A stretch of DNA of 64,000 nt from Psychroserpens sp. NJDZ02 (GCF_004843725.1 NZ_CP039451.1:2920001-2984000), one strand, 5' to 3'; shown: positions 53,017 to 62,219, counted from the stretch's first letter. Translations and numbers: made by a program. Notes: generated from the sequence alone by a model not told the origin.

Positions 53017-53346
53017 TTAATCTAGAATGATTATATCTTCTAGCTCTTGTTGTGCTTCCTCGTTTAATTTATCTTCCGTTTGTTGTAGCTCTTTAGTATC
53101 TCCAACTTCCGAAATAGTAAATATTGTTTTGTACGTCGCTAATGCTATGCTAATAATGGTTAGCAAAAATATGACCTGAATAACATGTGTTGGTTTAGCT
53201 TCTTTTTTAGATTTAAAAAAGGCGAGTAAACCAAATAAAAAGGCCAGTATTGCCGGGATAAAAGATAATTTATATAAAGGCAAAACAGCTAGTATTACTG
53301 CAAATACAGCAAAAATTAATCCTAAAATTATACTTCCTTTTCTCAT
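53017..53346 (-). CDS. Small membrane protein, unknown
   Basis: The 109 residues contain three hydrophobic helices (SIILGLIFAVFAVILAVL, IPAILAFLFGLLAFF, HVIQVIFLLTIISIALATY) and an acidic C-terminal tail (TEDKLNEEAQQELEDIIILD). It follows the DUF3108 gene by 6 bp, so both are probably one transcript. No family recognised. Confidence 0.65.
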   Translation of the reverse strand: MRKGSIILGLIFAVFAVILAVLPLYKLSFIPAILAFLFGLLAFFKSKKEAKPTHVIQVIFLLTIISIALATYKTIFTISEVGDTKELQQTEDKLNEEAQQELEDIIILD

Positions 53347-53352
53347 TGTATC

Positions 53353-54144
53353 TTAGTTTTTTAATCCTGTTGCAGATTTTATTTTTAACTCACCACTTCC
53401 AACTGCTATTTTAAACTTGGCATAAACAGGGACTTTGTTTTCGTCTGCTGTTAACCATAAAATATTAGCATTACTTCCTTTAAGGACGTTGCTTCCTGAG
53501 GCACTAATGGCTAATTTATAACACAGTTTTTTACCAAGAGCCGTATTAATAGTCTCTTTGGCTAATAGCTTAAAACGGAATTTATTTTCTTTATTATCAA
53601 ATAAAACAGTAAAAGTATCAGAAGCCCCTACGGGTGCTTTTTTAATATCAAGGGTTCTAATTTTATAAATGGTTGCGACAATATCTCTTGTACCTCCATT
53701 TATTTTAACTTTTTCGTTTTTATCCCAAAATCCAGATTTAGATTTTTTAGTTTTCTTTCTAATTAAACTTTCTACATTATTAGATTTATAATTGTACTTG
53801 TATTTAACATACTTGTAATAACCACCTTCATTAATTTCTCTATTGTATAGATAAGGTGCAATCGTTCTTGGGTTTACATAACTCTCATATAAATCTCTAA
53901 TTTTAAAAAAACTATCAAAGTTACTGTAGGTGGTTGCAGTACATTTTAAATGTAATAAAGTAGAAGAGCTGGTTTTCATATCGCTCGTTTCCATTTTAAC
54001 TTCGGCTATATCAGTTAAGATACCAGACATATTGTAAGCGGCAGAAAAGGTTAGTTTTTCTCCTGCTTTAAACGCCCTATTGTCTTGGCCAAAACTAAAG
54101 GTCAAGGTTATAAAGGTTAATAATAGCGTTAATTTAAATTTCAT
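53353..54144 (-). CDS. DUF3108-family periplasmic protein
   Basis: The 263-residue protein has a signal peptide (MKFKLTLLLTFITLTFSFG) and the DUF3108 pattern: GEKLTFSAAYNMSGILTDIAEVKM near the N-terminus and later NILWLTADENKVPVYAKFKIAVGS. DUF3108 proteins are exported and of unknown role, with a lipocalin/beta-barrel-like fold suggested for some. A TAnnTTTG box is 23 bp upstream. It is cotranscribed with the small membrane protein gene downstream. Confidence 0.85.
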   Translation of the reverse strand: MKFKLTLLLTFITLTFSFGQDNRAFKAGEKLTFSAAYNMSGILTDIAEVKMETSDMKTSSSTLLHLKCTATTYSNFDSFFKIRDLYESYVNPRTIAPYLYNREINEGGYYKYVKYKYNYKSNNVESLIRKKTKKSKSGFWDKNEKVKINGGTRDIVATIYKIRTLDIKKAPVGASDTFTVLFDNKENKFRFKLLAKETINTALGKKLCYKLAISASGSNVLKGSNANILWLTADENKVPVYAKFKIAVGSGELKIKSATGLKN

Positions 54145-54166
54145 AGGAAAATTAGTATTTAGTTGT

Positions 54167-54174
54167 CAAAGATA
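54167..54174 (-). promoter_or_regulatory. Bacteroidota -7 box for the DUF3108 gene
   Basis: TATCTTTG on the minus strand, 22 bp before the ATG at 54144. Confidence 0.6.
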
Positions 54175-54266
54175 TAACTTAACATTAATTGTTCCGAAAT
54201 TATTGTGCTAACTTTCAAAATCATGTTAAACCTTTTTTTAATTATGTTTGTCATTAAACTATTTTG

Positions 54267-54274
54267 TATTTTTG
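54267..54274 (+). promoter_or_regulatory. Bacteroidota -7 box for the HYC_CC_PP operon
   Basis: TATTTTTG, with a TTTG at 54247-54250 about 16 bp upstream (shorter than the standard 19). It ends 4 bp before the GTG at 54279, so the transcript would be nearly leaderless. Confidence 0.55.
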
Positions 54275-54278
54275 CAAA

Positions 54279-54689
54279 GTGATAAAAATTATTATTCATA
54301 AAGGTGTATCTTTTGTTATGGCATTAGTGGTGTTGGTTTCAACATTATCTTTTACTGTAGAGAGTAACTATTGTGGAGAACGTTTAGTGGATATTGCTGT
54401 TTTTACTAAAGCTAAACAATGTGGTGTAAATGCAGATAAAACGGTGTCTAGTGTTAAAATGAAATCGTGTTGTTCAAACAAAATTGAAGTTTTTCAAGGA
54501 CAAGATCAATTAAAGATTAACACGTTTGACGATCTAGATCTTAATTCACAACTTTTTATTACCGCTTTTGTTTATGTATATCCTCAGTTATTTGAAAGTG
54601 TACCAAAACAAAGCATTCCGCATAAAAACTATGCACCACCCAACTTGATTATAGATTTTCAAGTCCTTCACGATGTTTATATTATTTGA
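54279..54689 (+). CDS. HYC_CC_PP family small secreted protein
   Basis: I choose the GTG at 54279; an upstream TTG at 54264 falls in the promoter. The 136-residue product starts VIKIIIHKGVSFVMALVVLVSTLSF, an export signal. It then has an ESNYCGE motif, a KMKSCCSNK double cysteine and a C-terminal NYAPPN, the Y-C / CC / PP order that names the family. These are short, secreted or membrane proteins in Bacteroidota next to metal or TonB genes. It heads the operon of HMA-MauE, TonB receptor and periplasmic HMA genes. Confidence 0.75.
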   Translation: MIKIIIHKGVSFVMALVVLVSTLSFTVESNYCGERLVDIAVFTKAKQCGVNADKTVSSVKMKSCCSNKIEVFQGQDQLKINTFDDLDLNSQLFITAFVYVYPQLFESVPKQSIPHKNYAPPNLIIDFQVLHDVYII

Positions 54690-54758
54690 TAGCATACTTT
54701 TTTAGGTTTCGCTTAAGCGGAATATCTTAAAAGTTAATTTTATCAAATCATATTTATA

Positions 54759-55490
54759 ATGACACACAATTATACAATTACAGGCATGACCTGTAATGGT
54801 TGTAAGGCTTCAGTTGAAAAAGCTTTACAATCAATTAAACACGTTACAGATGTTTCGGTTAATTTAGAGGCAGCCGAAGCTACAATACACCTCTCTCAAC
54901 GTATTCCTATAGAGCAACTACAAGGTGCTTTATCGGATAAGTTTAAAATACAAGACAGACAACAGTCAAAAGAAGTATTGACCGCTTCAGGCACAATTAA
55001 TGACCAAAAAAGTGAGTGGAAACAACTGTTTCCTTTGTTTTTAATCTTTGGTTATATTTCAGCAGCAGCTATAATAATAAATTATAAACCATGGGATGGT
55101 TCTAGTTTCATGCTAGATTTTATGGGCTTATTTTATATTGTGTTTAGCTTTTTTAAACTATTAGATTTAAAAGGATTTCCTGAAAGTTTTAAAATGTATG
55201 ATCCTTTAGCCAAAGCTATTCCAAGTTATGGTTTTGTTTACCCGTTTATCGAGTTAGCATTAGGGGTATTATTTTTAACACGCTTGCAAATTCCTTTAGC
55301 ATTGATTGTTACCATAGTAATATTAGGAATTACGACGATTGGTGTTACTAAAACTTTACTAAGTAAAAAAGCCATACAATGTGCTTGCTTAGGGACCGCG
55401 TTAAAGCTACCAATGACTAAAGCGACATTTATTGAAAATACAATCATGCTAATAATGGCTGTTTGGATGCTAATTAAAATCTATAATTAA
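54759..55490 (+). CDS. HMA domain fused to MauE-like membrane protein
   Basis: The 243-residue protein begins with a heavy-metal-associated domain, TITGMTCNGCKASVEKAL (C-x-x-C at about 12-15), and continues with four membrane helices of the MauE/DoxX-like type, one carrying QCACLGTALKLP. HMA domains bind Cu(I) or Zn(II); MauE relates to disulfide formation. It is likely involved in metal handling at the membrane. The gene starts 69 bp after the HYC_CC_PP gene and its stop is 2 bp before the TonB receptor start. Confidence 0.85.
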   Translation: MTHNYTITGMTCNGCKASVEKALQSIKHVTDVSVNLEAAEATIHLSQRIPIEQLQGALSDKFKIQDRQQSKEVLTASGTINDQKSEWKQLFPLFLIFGYISAAAIIINYKPWDGSSFMLDFMGLFYIVFSFFKLLDLKGFPESFKMYDPLAKAIPSYGFVYPFIELALGVLFLTRLQIPLALIVTIVILGITTIGVTKTLLSKKAIQCACLGTALKLPMTKATFIENTIMLIMAVWMLIKIYN

Positions 55491-55492
55491 TT

Positions 55493-57727
55493 ATGAAAAA
55501 GTTATTTATTTTATTAAGTTTTATACCCTGTATTACATTTGGTCAAACTCAATTATCGGGTGTTATACATGAAGCTGATCCAAACACCAATCAACAACCA
55601 TTATTTGGAGCTAATGTGATCTGGTTAGGGACTACTGTTGGAACATCTACAGACATTGATGGGCAATTTACAATACCATATCAACCAGAGTACAAACAAC
55701 TTGTGATTAGTTATGTAGGGTTTAAATCGGATACAGTTAATGTAACCTCTTCTAAACCAATAAAACATTTTCTTAATCCGACTAACGACTTGGATGAGGT
55801 TGTCGTGCAGTCAAGGAAAAAAGCATCTGCTAGATCATATCTTAGAGCGCAAAATACAATATTGGTTAGTAGTGCAGAATTGTTAAAAGCGGCGTGCTGT
55901 AACTTGGCAGAAAGTTTTGAGACAAATCCATCTATTGATGTTAATTTTAGTGATGCAGTTACTGGAACCAAACAAATAAAAATGCTAGGTTTATCTAGCC
56001 CTTATATTTTAATTGCAACAGAGAATATACCTTCTATCCGAGGTGCTTCTCAAGCTTTTGGACTTAGTTTTATACCTGGTACTTGGGTAGAAAGTATCCA
56101 AATTACTAAGGGTGCAGGAAGTGTGGTTAATGGTTTTGAGAGTATTGCAGGACAGATTAATGCCGAGTTAGTAAAACCATCGACAGATAATTCGTTTTTT
56201 TTAAATATGTATGGCGCAAGTAGCACGCGTTTAGAATTAAATACGCACTTTAATACTAAAGTATCGGACAAATGGAGTACTGGTTTATATTTGCATGGTA
56301 ATACACATCAAGAAAAACATGATGTTAATGACGATGGGTTTATGGATATGCCATTATATAGCCAAGTTAATGTCATGAACCGTTGGCAGTATACTGATCC
56401 TGAAAAAGGGTTTGTTAGTTTTATTAATTTACGCTATTTAAGTGATGACAAGCAGTCTGGACAGTTGGATTTTGATCCAGAGACAGATAAGCTAACAACA
56501 AATGCTTGGGGAAGTGAGATTGATACCAAGCGTTATGAGTTGTCTGCAAAATTGGGTTATGTTAATCCTGAAATTCCTTGGCAAAGTTTAGGGGTGCAGT
56601 TTGCGCTTAGTAATCATAAACAAGAGTCTTACTTTGGGTTGAATCAATATGATATAGAGCATACCAGTATCTATTCTAACGTGACTTATAATTCTATTAT
56701 TGACGACTCTAGGCATAAAATTAAAACAGGAGTCAATTTTACTTATGATGCTTATGACGAGTTTGCTATTGCTCAAAATTTTGCAAGAACAGAACGTAGT
56801 TTTGGAGGCTTTTTTGAATATTCATTCGATAATTTAGAGTTGTTTACATTAACAGCAGGTTTGCGTGTAGATTCTCATAATTTGTTAGGCGAATTTATTA
56901 CCCCTAGATTACATATGCGATATTCACCTTGGAGCAAGTCGGCATTTAAGGCTTCTGCTGGGCGTGGTAAACGTAGTGCGAATATCTTTGCTGAAAATCA
57001 GAATTTATTTGCCTCATCTCGTAATTTTTCAATCTTAAATACTACCGGTAATATTTATGGTTTAGATCCGGAAATCGCTTGGAATTATGGTGTTTCTTAT
57101 TTACAAGGCTTTAATTTGTTTGGAAGAGCAGCAGATATCACTTTTGATTTTTATCGTACAGATTTTCAGAATCAGGTGGTTGTAGATTTAGAAAATGCAC
57201 AAGAAGTAAGCTTTTACAATTTGGAAGGCGATAGTTATGCTAATAGTTTTCAAGTCGAATTGAATTATAATGCTTTTCAACATTTTAATTTTAGAACAGC
57301 TTATAAATATTATGATGTTAAAACGCAATATCAAACAGGAGAGCTGTCAAAACCGTTAACACCAAAACACCGATTTTTTGCAAATGCATCCTATGAAACC
57401 GAAATTAGAAATAATAGTAATTGGAAGTTTGATTTAACGTATAATTGGTTGAGTGAACAACGCTTCTCTTCAACAAATAGTAACCCAATACAATATCAGT
57501 TAGATGATTATTCTGATACAATTGGAACCCTGAATGCACAAATAACAAGAGTGTTTTCTCCAAAATTTGAAGTATATTTAGGAGGCGAAAATATTACCAA
57601 TGTTAGACAAAGTAACCCCATAGTTAGCGCGGAGAATCCGTTTGGCTCAAGTTTTGATACTAACTTTGTATATGGTCCCATTTTTGGAAGTATGTACTAT
57701 GCAGGATTAAGATATAAACTGAAATAA
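55493..57727 (+). CDS. TonB-dependent outer membrane receptor
   Basis: The 744-residue protein has a signal peptide (MKKLFILLSFIPCITFG), a CarboxypepD_reg-like domain (LSGVIHEADPNTN...PLFGANVIWLGTTVGTSTDIDG), then a plug with PYILIATENIPSIRG and the GAGSVVNGFESIAGQINAEL segment, and a beta-barrel to the final aromatic-ended strand (YYAGLRYKLK). It should import a ligand with energy from TonB. Two cysteine-rich residues in the plug (CCNLAESFE) stand out. Its operon position between HMA proteins suggests a metal or metallophore, probably copper. Confidence 0.93.
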   Translation: MKKLFILLSFIPCITFGQTQLSGVIHEADPNTNQQPLFGANVIWLGTTVGTSTDIDGQFTIPYQPEYKQLVISYVGFKSDTVNVTSSKPIKHFLNPTNDLDEVVVQSRKKASARSYLRAQNTILVSSAELLKAACCNLAESFETNPSIDVNFSDAVTGTKQIKMLGLSSPYILIATENIPSIRGASQAFGLSFIPGTWVESIQITKGAGSVVNGFESIAGQINAELVKPSTDNSFFLNMYGASSTRLELNTHFNTKVSDKWSTGLYLHGNTHQEKHDVNDDGFMDMPLYSQVNVMNRWQYTDPEKGFVSFINLRYLSDDKQSGQLDFDPETDKLTTNAWGSEIDTKRYELSAKLGYVNPEIPWQSLGVQFALSNHKQESYFGLNQYDIEHTSIYSNVTYNSIIDDSRHKIKTGVNFTYDAYDEFAIAQNFARTERSFGGFFEYSFDNLELFTLTAGLRVDSHNLLGEFITPRLHMRYSPWSKSAFKASAGRGKRSANIFAENQNLFASSRNFSILNTTGNIYGLDPEIAWNYGVSYLQGFNLFGRAADITFDFYRTDFQNQVVVDLENAQEVSFYNLEGDSYANSFQVELNYNAFQHFNFRTAYKYYDVKTQYQTGELSKPLTPKHRFFANASYETEIRNNSNWKFDLTYNWLSEQRFSSTNSNPIQYQLDDYSDTIGTLNAQITRVFSPKFEVYLGGENITNVRQSNPIVSAENPFGSSFDTNFVYGPIFGSMYYAGLRYKLK

Positions 57728-57748
57728 AATATAATAAAACCTAATAAA

Positions 57749-58105
57749 ATGAAAAAACTAGTATTAGTATTACTAATGATTGCTACAACAGTCACTTTTG
57801 CTCAAGACAAAAATAAGAGAGAAAGTTTAGAAGTGGACGGTGTTTGCGCAATGTGTAAAGCAAGAATTGAAAAAGCATGTTTTAAAACCAAAGGAGTCAA
57901 AAGTGCCATTTGGAGTGTGGAGACACATGAGTTAAAATTGATTTTTGACGAAAGGAAAACAGACTTAAAGACAATAGAAGCAAGTGTGGCAGGAGTAGGG
58001 CATGATACTAAAGCGATGAAAGCTACAGACGATGCTTATAACTCTATACACGATTGCTGTAAGTATAGAGATGAAGAGGTGCAAGACGATCATAAAAAAG
58101 AGTAA
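57749..58105 (+). CDS. Periplasmic HMA-domain protein
   Basis: The 118-residue protein has a signal peptide (MKKLVLVLLMIATTVTFAQD) and an HMA-type fold: LEVDGVCAMCKARIEKACFKTKGVKSAIWSVETHELKLIF, with C-x-x-C at about 34-37. A second cysteine pair is in HDCCKYRDE at the end. It probably carries copper between the periplasm and the receptor or membrane protein of this operon. It lies 21 bp after the receptor gene and before a strong terminator. Confidence 0.85.
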   Translation: MKKLVLVLLMIATTVTFAQDKNKRESLEVDGVCAMCKARIEKACFKTKGVKSAIWSVETHELKLIFDERKTDLKTIEASVAGVGHDTKAMKATDDAYNSIHDCCKYRDEEVQDDHKKE

Positions 58106-58123
58106 TACCTACATAATTTAAAT

Positions 58124-58160
58124 AAAAAAAAACGCCTGCGATTGCAGGCGTTTTTTTTTA
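58124..58160 (+). terminator. Terminator after the copper-type operon
   Basis: Stem AACGCCTGC / GCAGGCGTT with loop GATT and long A and T tracts. It works on the plus strand for the HMA gene and may also serve the convergent lipoprotein gene. Confidence 0.92.
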
Positions 58161-58176
58161 TACTTTAAAAGGTGTT

Positions 58177-59604
58177 TTATCTATTAATTAAGGCTAACAT
58201 TTCATTTTCAATAGTTATGTCAAACATATTAGCTTTAGGGTTAACAATTTTAGCGTCCTTGTCAACTATAAATACCTTATTGATAGGCTTTATTGATAAA
58301 TTCTCTATCGCCTTAGTTACATTTTTAAAATGATATTCGTTGATATGGCCTAATCGGTGACGCTTTAAAACCTCTCCTTGCTCTCTACTACTTATAGCAT
58401 TTATACTAATGGCAATAAAATCAAACTCAGGATATTTGTTTTGAAGATTTTTTGCGCGTTCATGGCATACTTTTAAATGATATCGATCTGCTACATCCCA
58501 AAAATAAATAAGTGTTGGCTTATTAATGATATCCTTTAAATGGTGCGTGACTTCATCTTTATCAATGACTATTAAATCAGGAATCATCTGTCCTGGTTTT
58601 AAAAGCTTATAAGAGTTAACTAATAGGTTTGCTTTAGTTTTTTGTTCTTTATTAGTGCTTTTTTCCTGAAAAGAGGCTAAAAGTGTATCAAAGTCATCCA
58701 CACGTTTTGAAACATTGATAAACTTAATCATGTTGTAATATAGTAATCTGTTTTTAATAAAGGTATCTGTTATTTTTTCCTCGATTAAGGTTAGCTTATC
58801 TAAATTGTAATCTAAAGATTGATTATTGTAAGTGTCATCTTCAGAATGTTTAAAATGTTCTTGTAAAGCAATATTATTAAAATGAAACCTTAAAAAGGAC
58901 ACATAAGGTCTGTAATCTCTTAAGGTGTTATTATTATAATCGATATCTTTTCTAAAGTCGAAAAAGTTTGCAGGAAGATTATCAAATATTTCACTTTCAT
59001 TTTTACTGTAGTTTATAAAAGGGTAAGCTTCTTTACTATAGTAATAATTGTAATCTATATTCGCGTTAGCAAACAAGTTAAATAACTCGGATGTGTTATA
59101 TTTAAGCGAAAAGGCTTTTAAGCGTTCTAATTTTATTTTTCTAATATCACAAAGTTTCTTGTCAAACTCTTTAGGTTCTAATTGACTAATTTCTAAAACT
59201 TCTTGTTCTTGTTTTTCTGTTTCCAGAAACAATTCCATTAAATAATTATTCTCTTTTTCTCCAATACCACTAAATACTAAAGACTCATCAAATTCCATCG
59301 TGTTAACACGAATCATGATACTATCTTCAGGTTGTATTAAAAATGCTTGAGATTCTTTACCATCATAAAAATTGTATAAACCGGATTCAAAATTTTTGAA
59401 GTTATACTTAAATCTATTTTTCGAGTCCAAATAAACCGTGTCTACTATATCCGACGATTTGTATAAAATGATGTAATTACTACTTGGATTGATAATTTCG
59501 CCACCAAAAAACGCTGAGTTTTCCTCAATAATGTTCTTATCTTTTTTACAAGATAATAAAACGCTCAGGCAGATTAATGTATAAAATAGGGGTCTATAAG
59601 ACAT
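58177..59604 (-). CDS. Lipoprotein with thioredoxin-like C-terminal domain lacking CxxC
   Basis: The 475-residue protein has a lipoprotein signal (MSYRPLFYTLICLSVLLSC). The middle is helical and unknown. The last 140 residues look like a TlpA-type thioredoxin fold (PDLIVIDKDEVTHHLKDIINKPTLIYFWD...), with the cis-proline region KPINKVFIVDKDAKIV. Where WCxxC should be, the sequence reads FWDVADRYHLKVCHE, so both active-site cysteines are missing and only one cysteine lies nearby. It is likely a binding or structural version and not an oxidoreductase. Confidence 0.8.
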   Translation of the reverse strand: MSYRPLFYTLICLSVLLSCKKDKNIIEENSAFFGGEIINPSSNYIILYKSSDIVDTVYLDSKNRFKYNFKNFESGLYNFYDGKESQAFLIQPEDSIMIRVNTMEFDESLVFSGIGEKENNYLMELFLETEKQEQEVLEISQLEPKEFDKKLCDIRKIKLERLKAFSLKYNTSELFNLFANANIDYNYYYSKEAYPFINYSKNESEIFDNLPANFFDFRKDIDYNNNTLRDYRPYVSFLRFHFNNIALQEHFKHSEDDTYNNQSLDYNLDKLTLIEEKITDTFIKNRLLYYNMIKFINVSKRVDDFDTLLASFQEKSTNKEQKTKANLLVNSYKLLKPGQMIPDLIVIDKDEVTHHLKDIINKPTLIYFWDVADRYHLKVCHERAKNLQNKYPEFDFIAISINAISSREQGEVLKRHRLGHINEYHFKNVTKAIENLSIKPINKVFIVDKDAKIVNPKANMFDITIENEMLALINR

Positions 59605-59635
59605 ATGTTAATTTATAAGGGCAAATCATATAAAA

Positions 59636-59643
59636 CAAAAATA
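59636..59643 (-). promoter_or_regulatory. Bacteroidota -7 box for the thioredoxin-like lipoprotein
   Basis: TATTTTTG on the minus strand, 31 bp before the ATG at 59604. Confidence 0.55.
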
Positions 59644-59727
59644 TGCCTTGCATTATTGTTCTCGTGTTAACGCGTTGTTAAAACTTATTAAACAGTAATG
59701 TATAGCTTCTATTTCGGCTTAATTTTC

Positions 59728-59735
59728 TACTTTTG
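59728..59735 (+). promoter_or_regulatory. Bacteroidota -7 box for the ABC-F gene
   Basis: TACTTTTG, 21 bp before the ATG at 59757. It overlaps an in-frame TTG at 59733, which argues against that TTG as the start. Confidence 0.6.
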
Positions 59736-59756
59736 CACAAAATTAAAACTAAGTAT

Positions 59757-61379
59757 ATGTTATCAGTATCAAATTTATCAGTCCAATTCGGTAAGCGTGT
59801 GCTTTTTGACGAAGTAAGTACCACTTTTAATAATGGAAATTGCTACGGGATTATTGGAGCAAATGGAGCAGGGAAGTCAACATTTTTAAAAATTATTTCT
59901 GGGCAACAAGATCCAACGTCTGGTCAGGTACATTTAGAATCAGGAAAGCGTATGTCGGTCTTAACACAAGACCATAACAAGCATGATGAAGACACCGTTT
60001 TAGAAACTATTTTAAAAGGAAACAAAGCGCTTTATAAAATTAAGACTGAAATAGACGCGTTGTACGCAGATTATACCGACGAAAATGCAGATAGAATAGG
60101 AGAGCTTCAAGTTAAGTTTGAAGAAATGAATGGATGGAATGCAGATAGTGATGCTGCAGCAATGTTATCCAATTTAGGAATCAAAGAAGAGTTTCATTAC
60201 ACGTTAATGGCAGATTTAGATGGTAAACAAAAAGTACGAGTGTTATTAGCACAAGCACTTTTTGGAAATCCAGATTTGCTTATTATGGATGAACCTACCA
60301 ATGACTTGGATTACGAAACTATTTCTTGGTTAGAAAACTTTTTAGCTAATTATGATAATTGTGTTATTGTGGTATCTCACGATAGACACTTTTTAGATGC
60401 CGTTTGTACGCATATTAGCGATATCGATTTTGGTAAAATCAACCACTTTTCAGGTAATTATACGTTTTGGTATGAGTCGTCTCAATTAGCAGCAAGACAA
60501 CATGCGCAACAAAACAAGAAAGCGGAAGAGAAGAAAAAAGAGTTAGAAGATTTTATTCGTCGTTTTTCTGCTAACGTAGCAAAAAGTAAGCAAGCGACCA
60601 GTAGAAAGAAAATGATTGATAAACTTAATATTGAGGATATAAGACGTACAAGTCGACGCTATCCTGCTATTATTTTTGATCGTGATAGAGAAGCTGGAGA
60701 TCAAATATTAAATGTTGAAGGATTAGAATATGCGTTGGATAACGAAGTGTTGTTTAAAAACATCCATTTAAACCTTCAAAAAGGAGATAAAGTCGTTTTG
60801 TTTTCTAGAGATTCTAGAGCAACGACTGCTTTTTATGAAATATTAAATGGGAACTTAAAAGCGGATGCTGGTAAATTTGATTGGGGAGTTACAACCACAC
60901 AATCTTATCTTCCATTAGATAATAGTTCATTTTTTGAAAGTAACGATATGACGTTAGTCGACTGGTTACGTCAATGGGCGCAAACGGAAGAGGAGCGTGA
61001 AGAAGTTAATATTAGAGGTTTCCTAGGGAAAATGATTTTTAGTGGTGAAGAAGCTCTAAAAAAATGTAATGTTTTATCTGGAGGAGAAAAAGTACGTTGT
61101 ATGTTATCTAGAATGATGATGACAAGAGCTAACGTATTACAATTAGACGAGCCTACAAATCACTTGGATTTAGAAAGTATTACTGCGTTTAACAACTCTT
61201 TGAAAAACTTTAAAGGAACCATGTTATTTACAACACATGATCACGAGTTTGCACAGACGGTAGCTAATAGAGTCGTGGAATTAACACCAAATGGGGTTAT
61301 TGATAGATATGCGACATTTGATGATTATATGCAAGATCCAAAAATTAAAGAATTACGAGATAAAATGTATACTAGATAA
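59757..61379 (+). CDS. ABC-F family ATPase
   Basis: The start is the ATG at 59757 (MLSVSNLSVQFGKRVLFDEV). About 540 residues with two ABC domains: Walker A GANGAGKST near residue 37, Walker B LLIMDEPTNDLD, then a linker (RRFSANVAKSKQATSRKKMIDKL), a second domain with LSGGEKVRC (about 440) and LQLDEPTNHLD. The second Walker A is degenerate (LFSRDSRATTAFYE) and the first signature reads LDGKQKVR. This is like YbiT-type ABC-F proteins, which act on the ribosome. No membrane domain. Confidence 0.93.
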   Translation: MLSVSNLSVQFGKRVLFDEVSTTFNNGNCYGIIGANGAGKSTFLKIISGQQDPTSGQVHLESGKRMSVLTQDHNKHDEDTVLETILKGNKALYKIKTEIDALYADYTDENADRIGELQVKFEEMNGWNADSDAAAMLSNLGIKEEFHYTLMADLDGKQKVRVLLAQALFGNPDLLIMDEPTNDLDYETISWLENFLANYDNCVIVVSHDRHFLDAVCTHISDIDFGKINHFSGNYTFWYESSQLAARQHAQQNKKAEEKKKELEDFIRRFSANVAKSKQATSRKKMIDKLNIEDIRRTSRRYPAIIFDRDREAGDQILNVEGLEYALDNEVLFKNIHLNLQKGDKVVLFSRDSRATTAFYEILNGNLKADAGKFDWGVTTTQSYLPLDNSSFFESNDMTLVDWLRQWAQTEEEREEVNIRGFLGKMIFSGEEALKKCNVLSGGEKVRCMLSRMMMTRANVLQLDEPTNHLDLESITAFNNSLKNFKGTMLFTTHDHEFAQTVANRVVELTPNGVIDRYATFDDYMQDPKIKELRDKMYTR

Positions 61380-61403
61380 TATTTGATATTATAAATAGTA
61401 AAA

Positions 61404-61444
61404 TAAAAAAAAGCCTTCAGATCCTTCTGAAGGCTTTTTTTTAT
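61404..61444 (+). terminator. Terminator after the ABC-F gene
   Basis: AAGCCTTCAG / CTGAAGGCTT around ATCCTT, with A8 before and T9 after. Confidence 0.92.
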
Positions 61445-61570
61445 TGGGATAAACCCAGATTTTTAGGATGAGTTAAAACGTTAATTGCGTGTTAAACGGA
61501 ATATTTATAAAACCAATCATTAGACTGCTGCGTAGATAAGGCAAACATAAAAATCAAAACAATTAAAATT

Positions 61571-62149
61571 ATGAAAACATTAAAATTATCAAAAATCGTA
61601 TTAGGACTTAGTGTAATGTTTGTAGCAAATTTAGGTTTAGCGCAAGACAAAATGATGACAAAAGACACTAAAATGGTCGGAGGCGCAGAGATGTATCCTT
61701 CAAAAAACATAGTAGAAAATGCAGTAAACTCTAAAGATCATACCACTTTAGTTGCAGCAGTACAAGCAGCAGAATTGGCAGGTGTATTACAAAGCGAAGG
61801 GCCTTTTACAGTATTTGCTCCAACAAACGCAGCTTTTGATAAATTACCAGAAGGGACTGTGGCAACTTTAATAAAACCAGAAAACAAAGAACAGTTACAA
61901 ACTATTTTGAAGTATCATGTTGTTTCTGGAAAGTGGAGTGCAGAAGCTATTTTAGGATTAATCGAAAAAGGAGATGGTAAGACAATGATTGAAACTGTTT
62001 CAGGAGGTACGTTAACGGCTTGGTTAAAAGGAAGCGATGTTTATGTAACGGATGAAAATGGTAACTCTGCTAAAGTAACAATTGCAGATGTTAATCAATC
62101 AAACGGTGTGATTCATGTTGTAGATGCTGTATTACTTCCAAAAGCATAG
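61571..62149 (+). CDS. Fasciclin-domain secreted protein
   Basis: The 192-residue protein has a signal peptide (MKTLKLSKIVLGLSVMFVANLGLAQD) and one FAS1 domain with H1 (GPFTVFAPTNAAFDKLPEGTV) and H2 (NGVIHVVDAVLLP) motifs. FAS1 domains mediate adhesion and bind other surface molecules. The gene stands alone and has a strong terminator. The exact role in this bacterium is unknown. Confidence 0.93.
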   Translation: MKTLKLSKIVLGLSVMFVANLGLAQDKMMTKDTKMVGGAEMYPSKNIVENAVNSKDHTTLVAAVQAAELAGVLQSEGPFTVFAPTNAAFDKLPEGTVATLIKPENKEQLQTILKYHVVSGKWSAEAILGLIEKGDGKTMIETVSGGTLTAWLKGSDVYVTDENGNSAKVTIADVNQSNGVIHVVDAVLLPKA

Positions 62150-62177
62150 TTAGTAAAATAGTATTTGATTAGTCTAA

Positions 62178-62219
62178 TAAAAAACGCTTCATCCTTAAAT
62201 AGAATGAAGCGTTTTTTTT
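62178..62219 (+). terminator. Terminator between the fasciclin gene and the DUF2007 gene
   Basis: Stem AAAAACGCTTCAT / ATGAAGCGTTTTT around CCTTAAATAGA, with A and T tracts on both sides; it serves both convergent genes. Confidence 0.9.

Noticed and set aside
59733..59757. Upstream TTG start for the ABC-F gene
   Set aside because: The TTG is part of the TACTTTTG promoter box and the ATG at 59757 starts the conserved MLSVSNLSVQFG segment.
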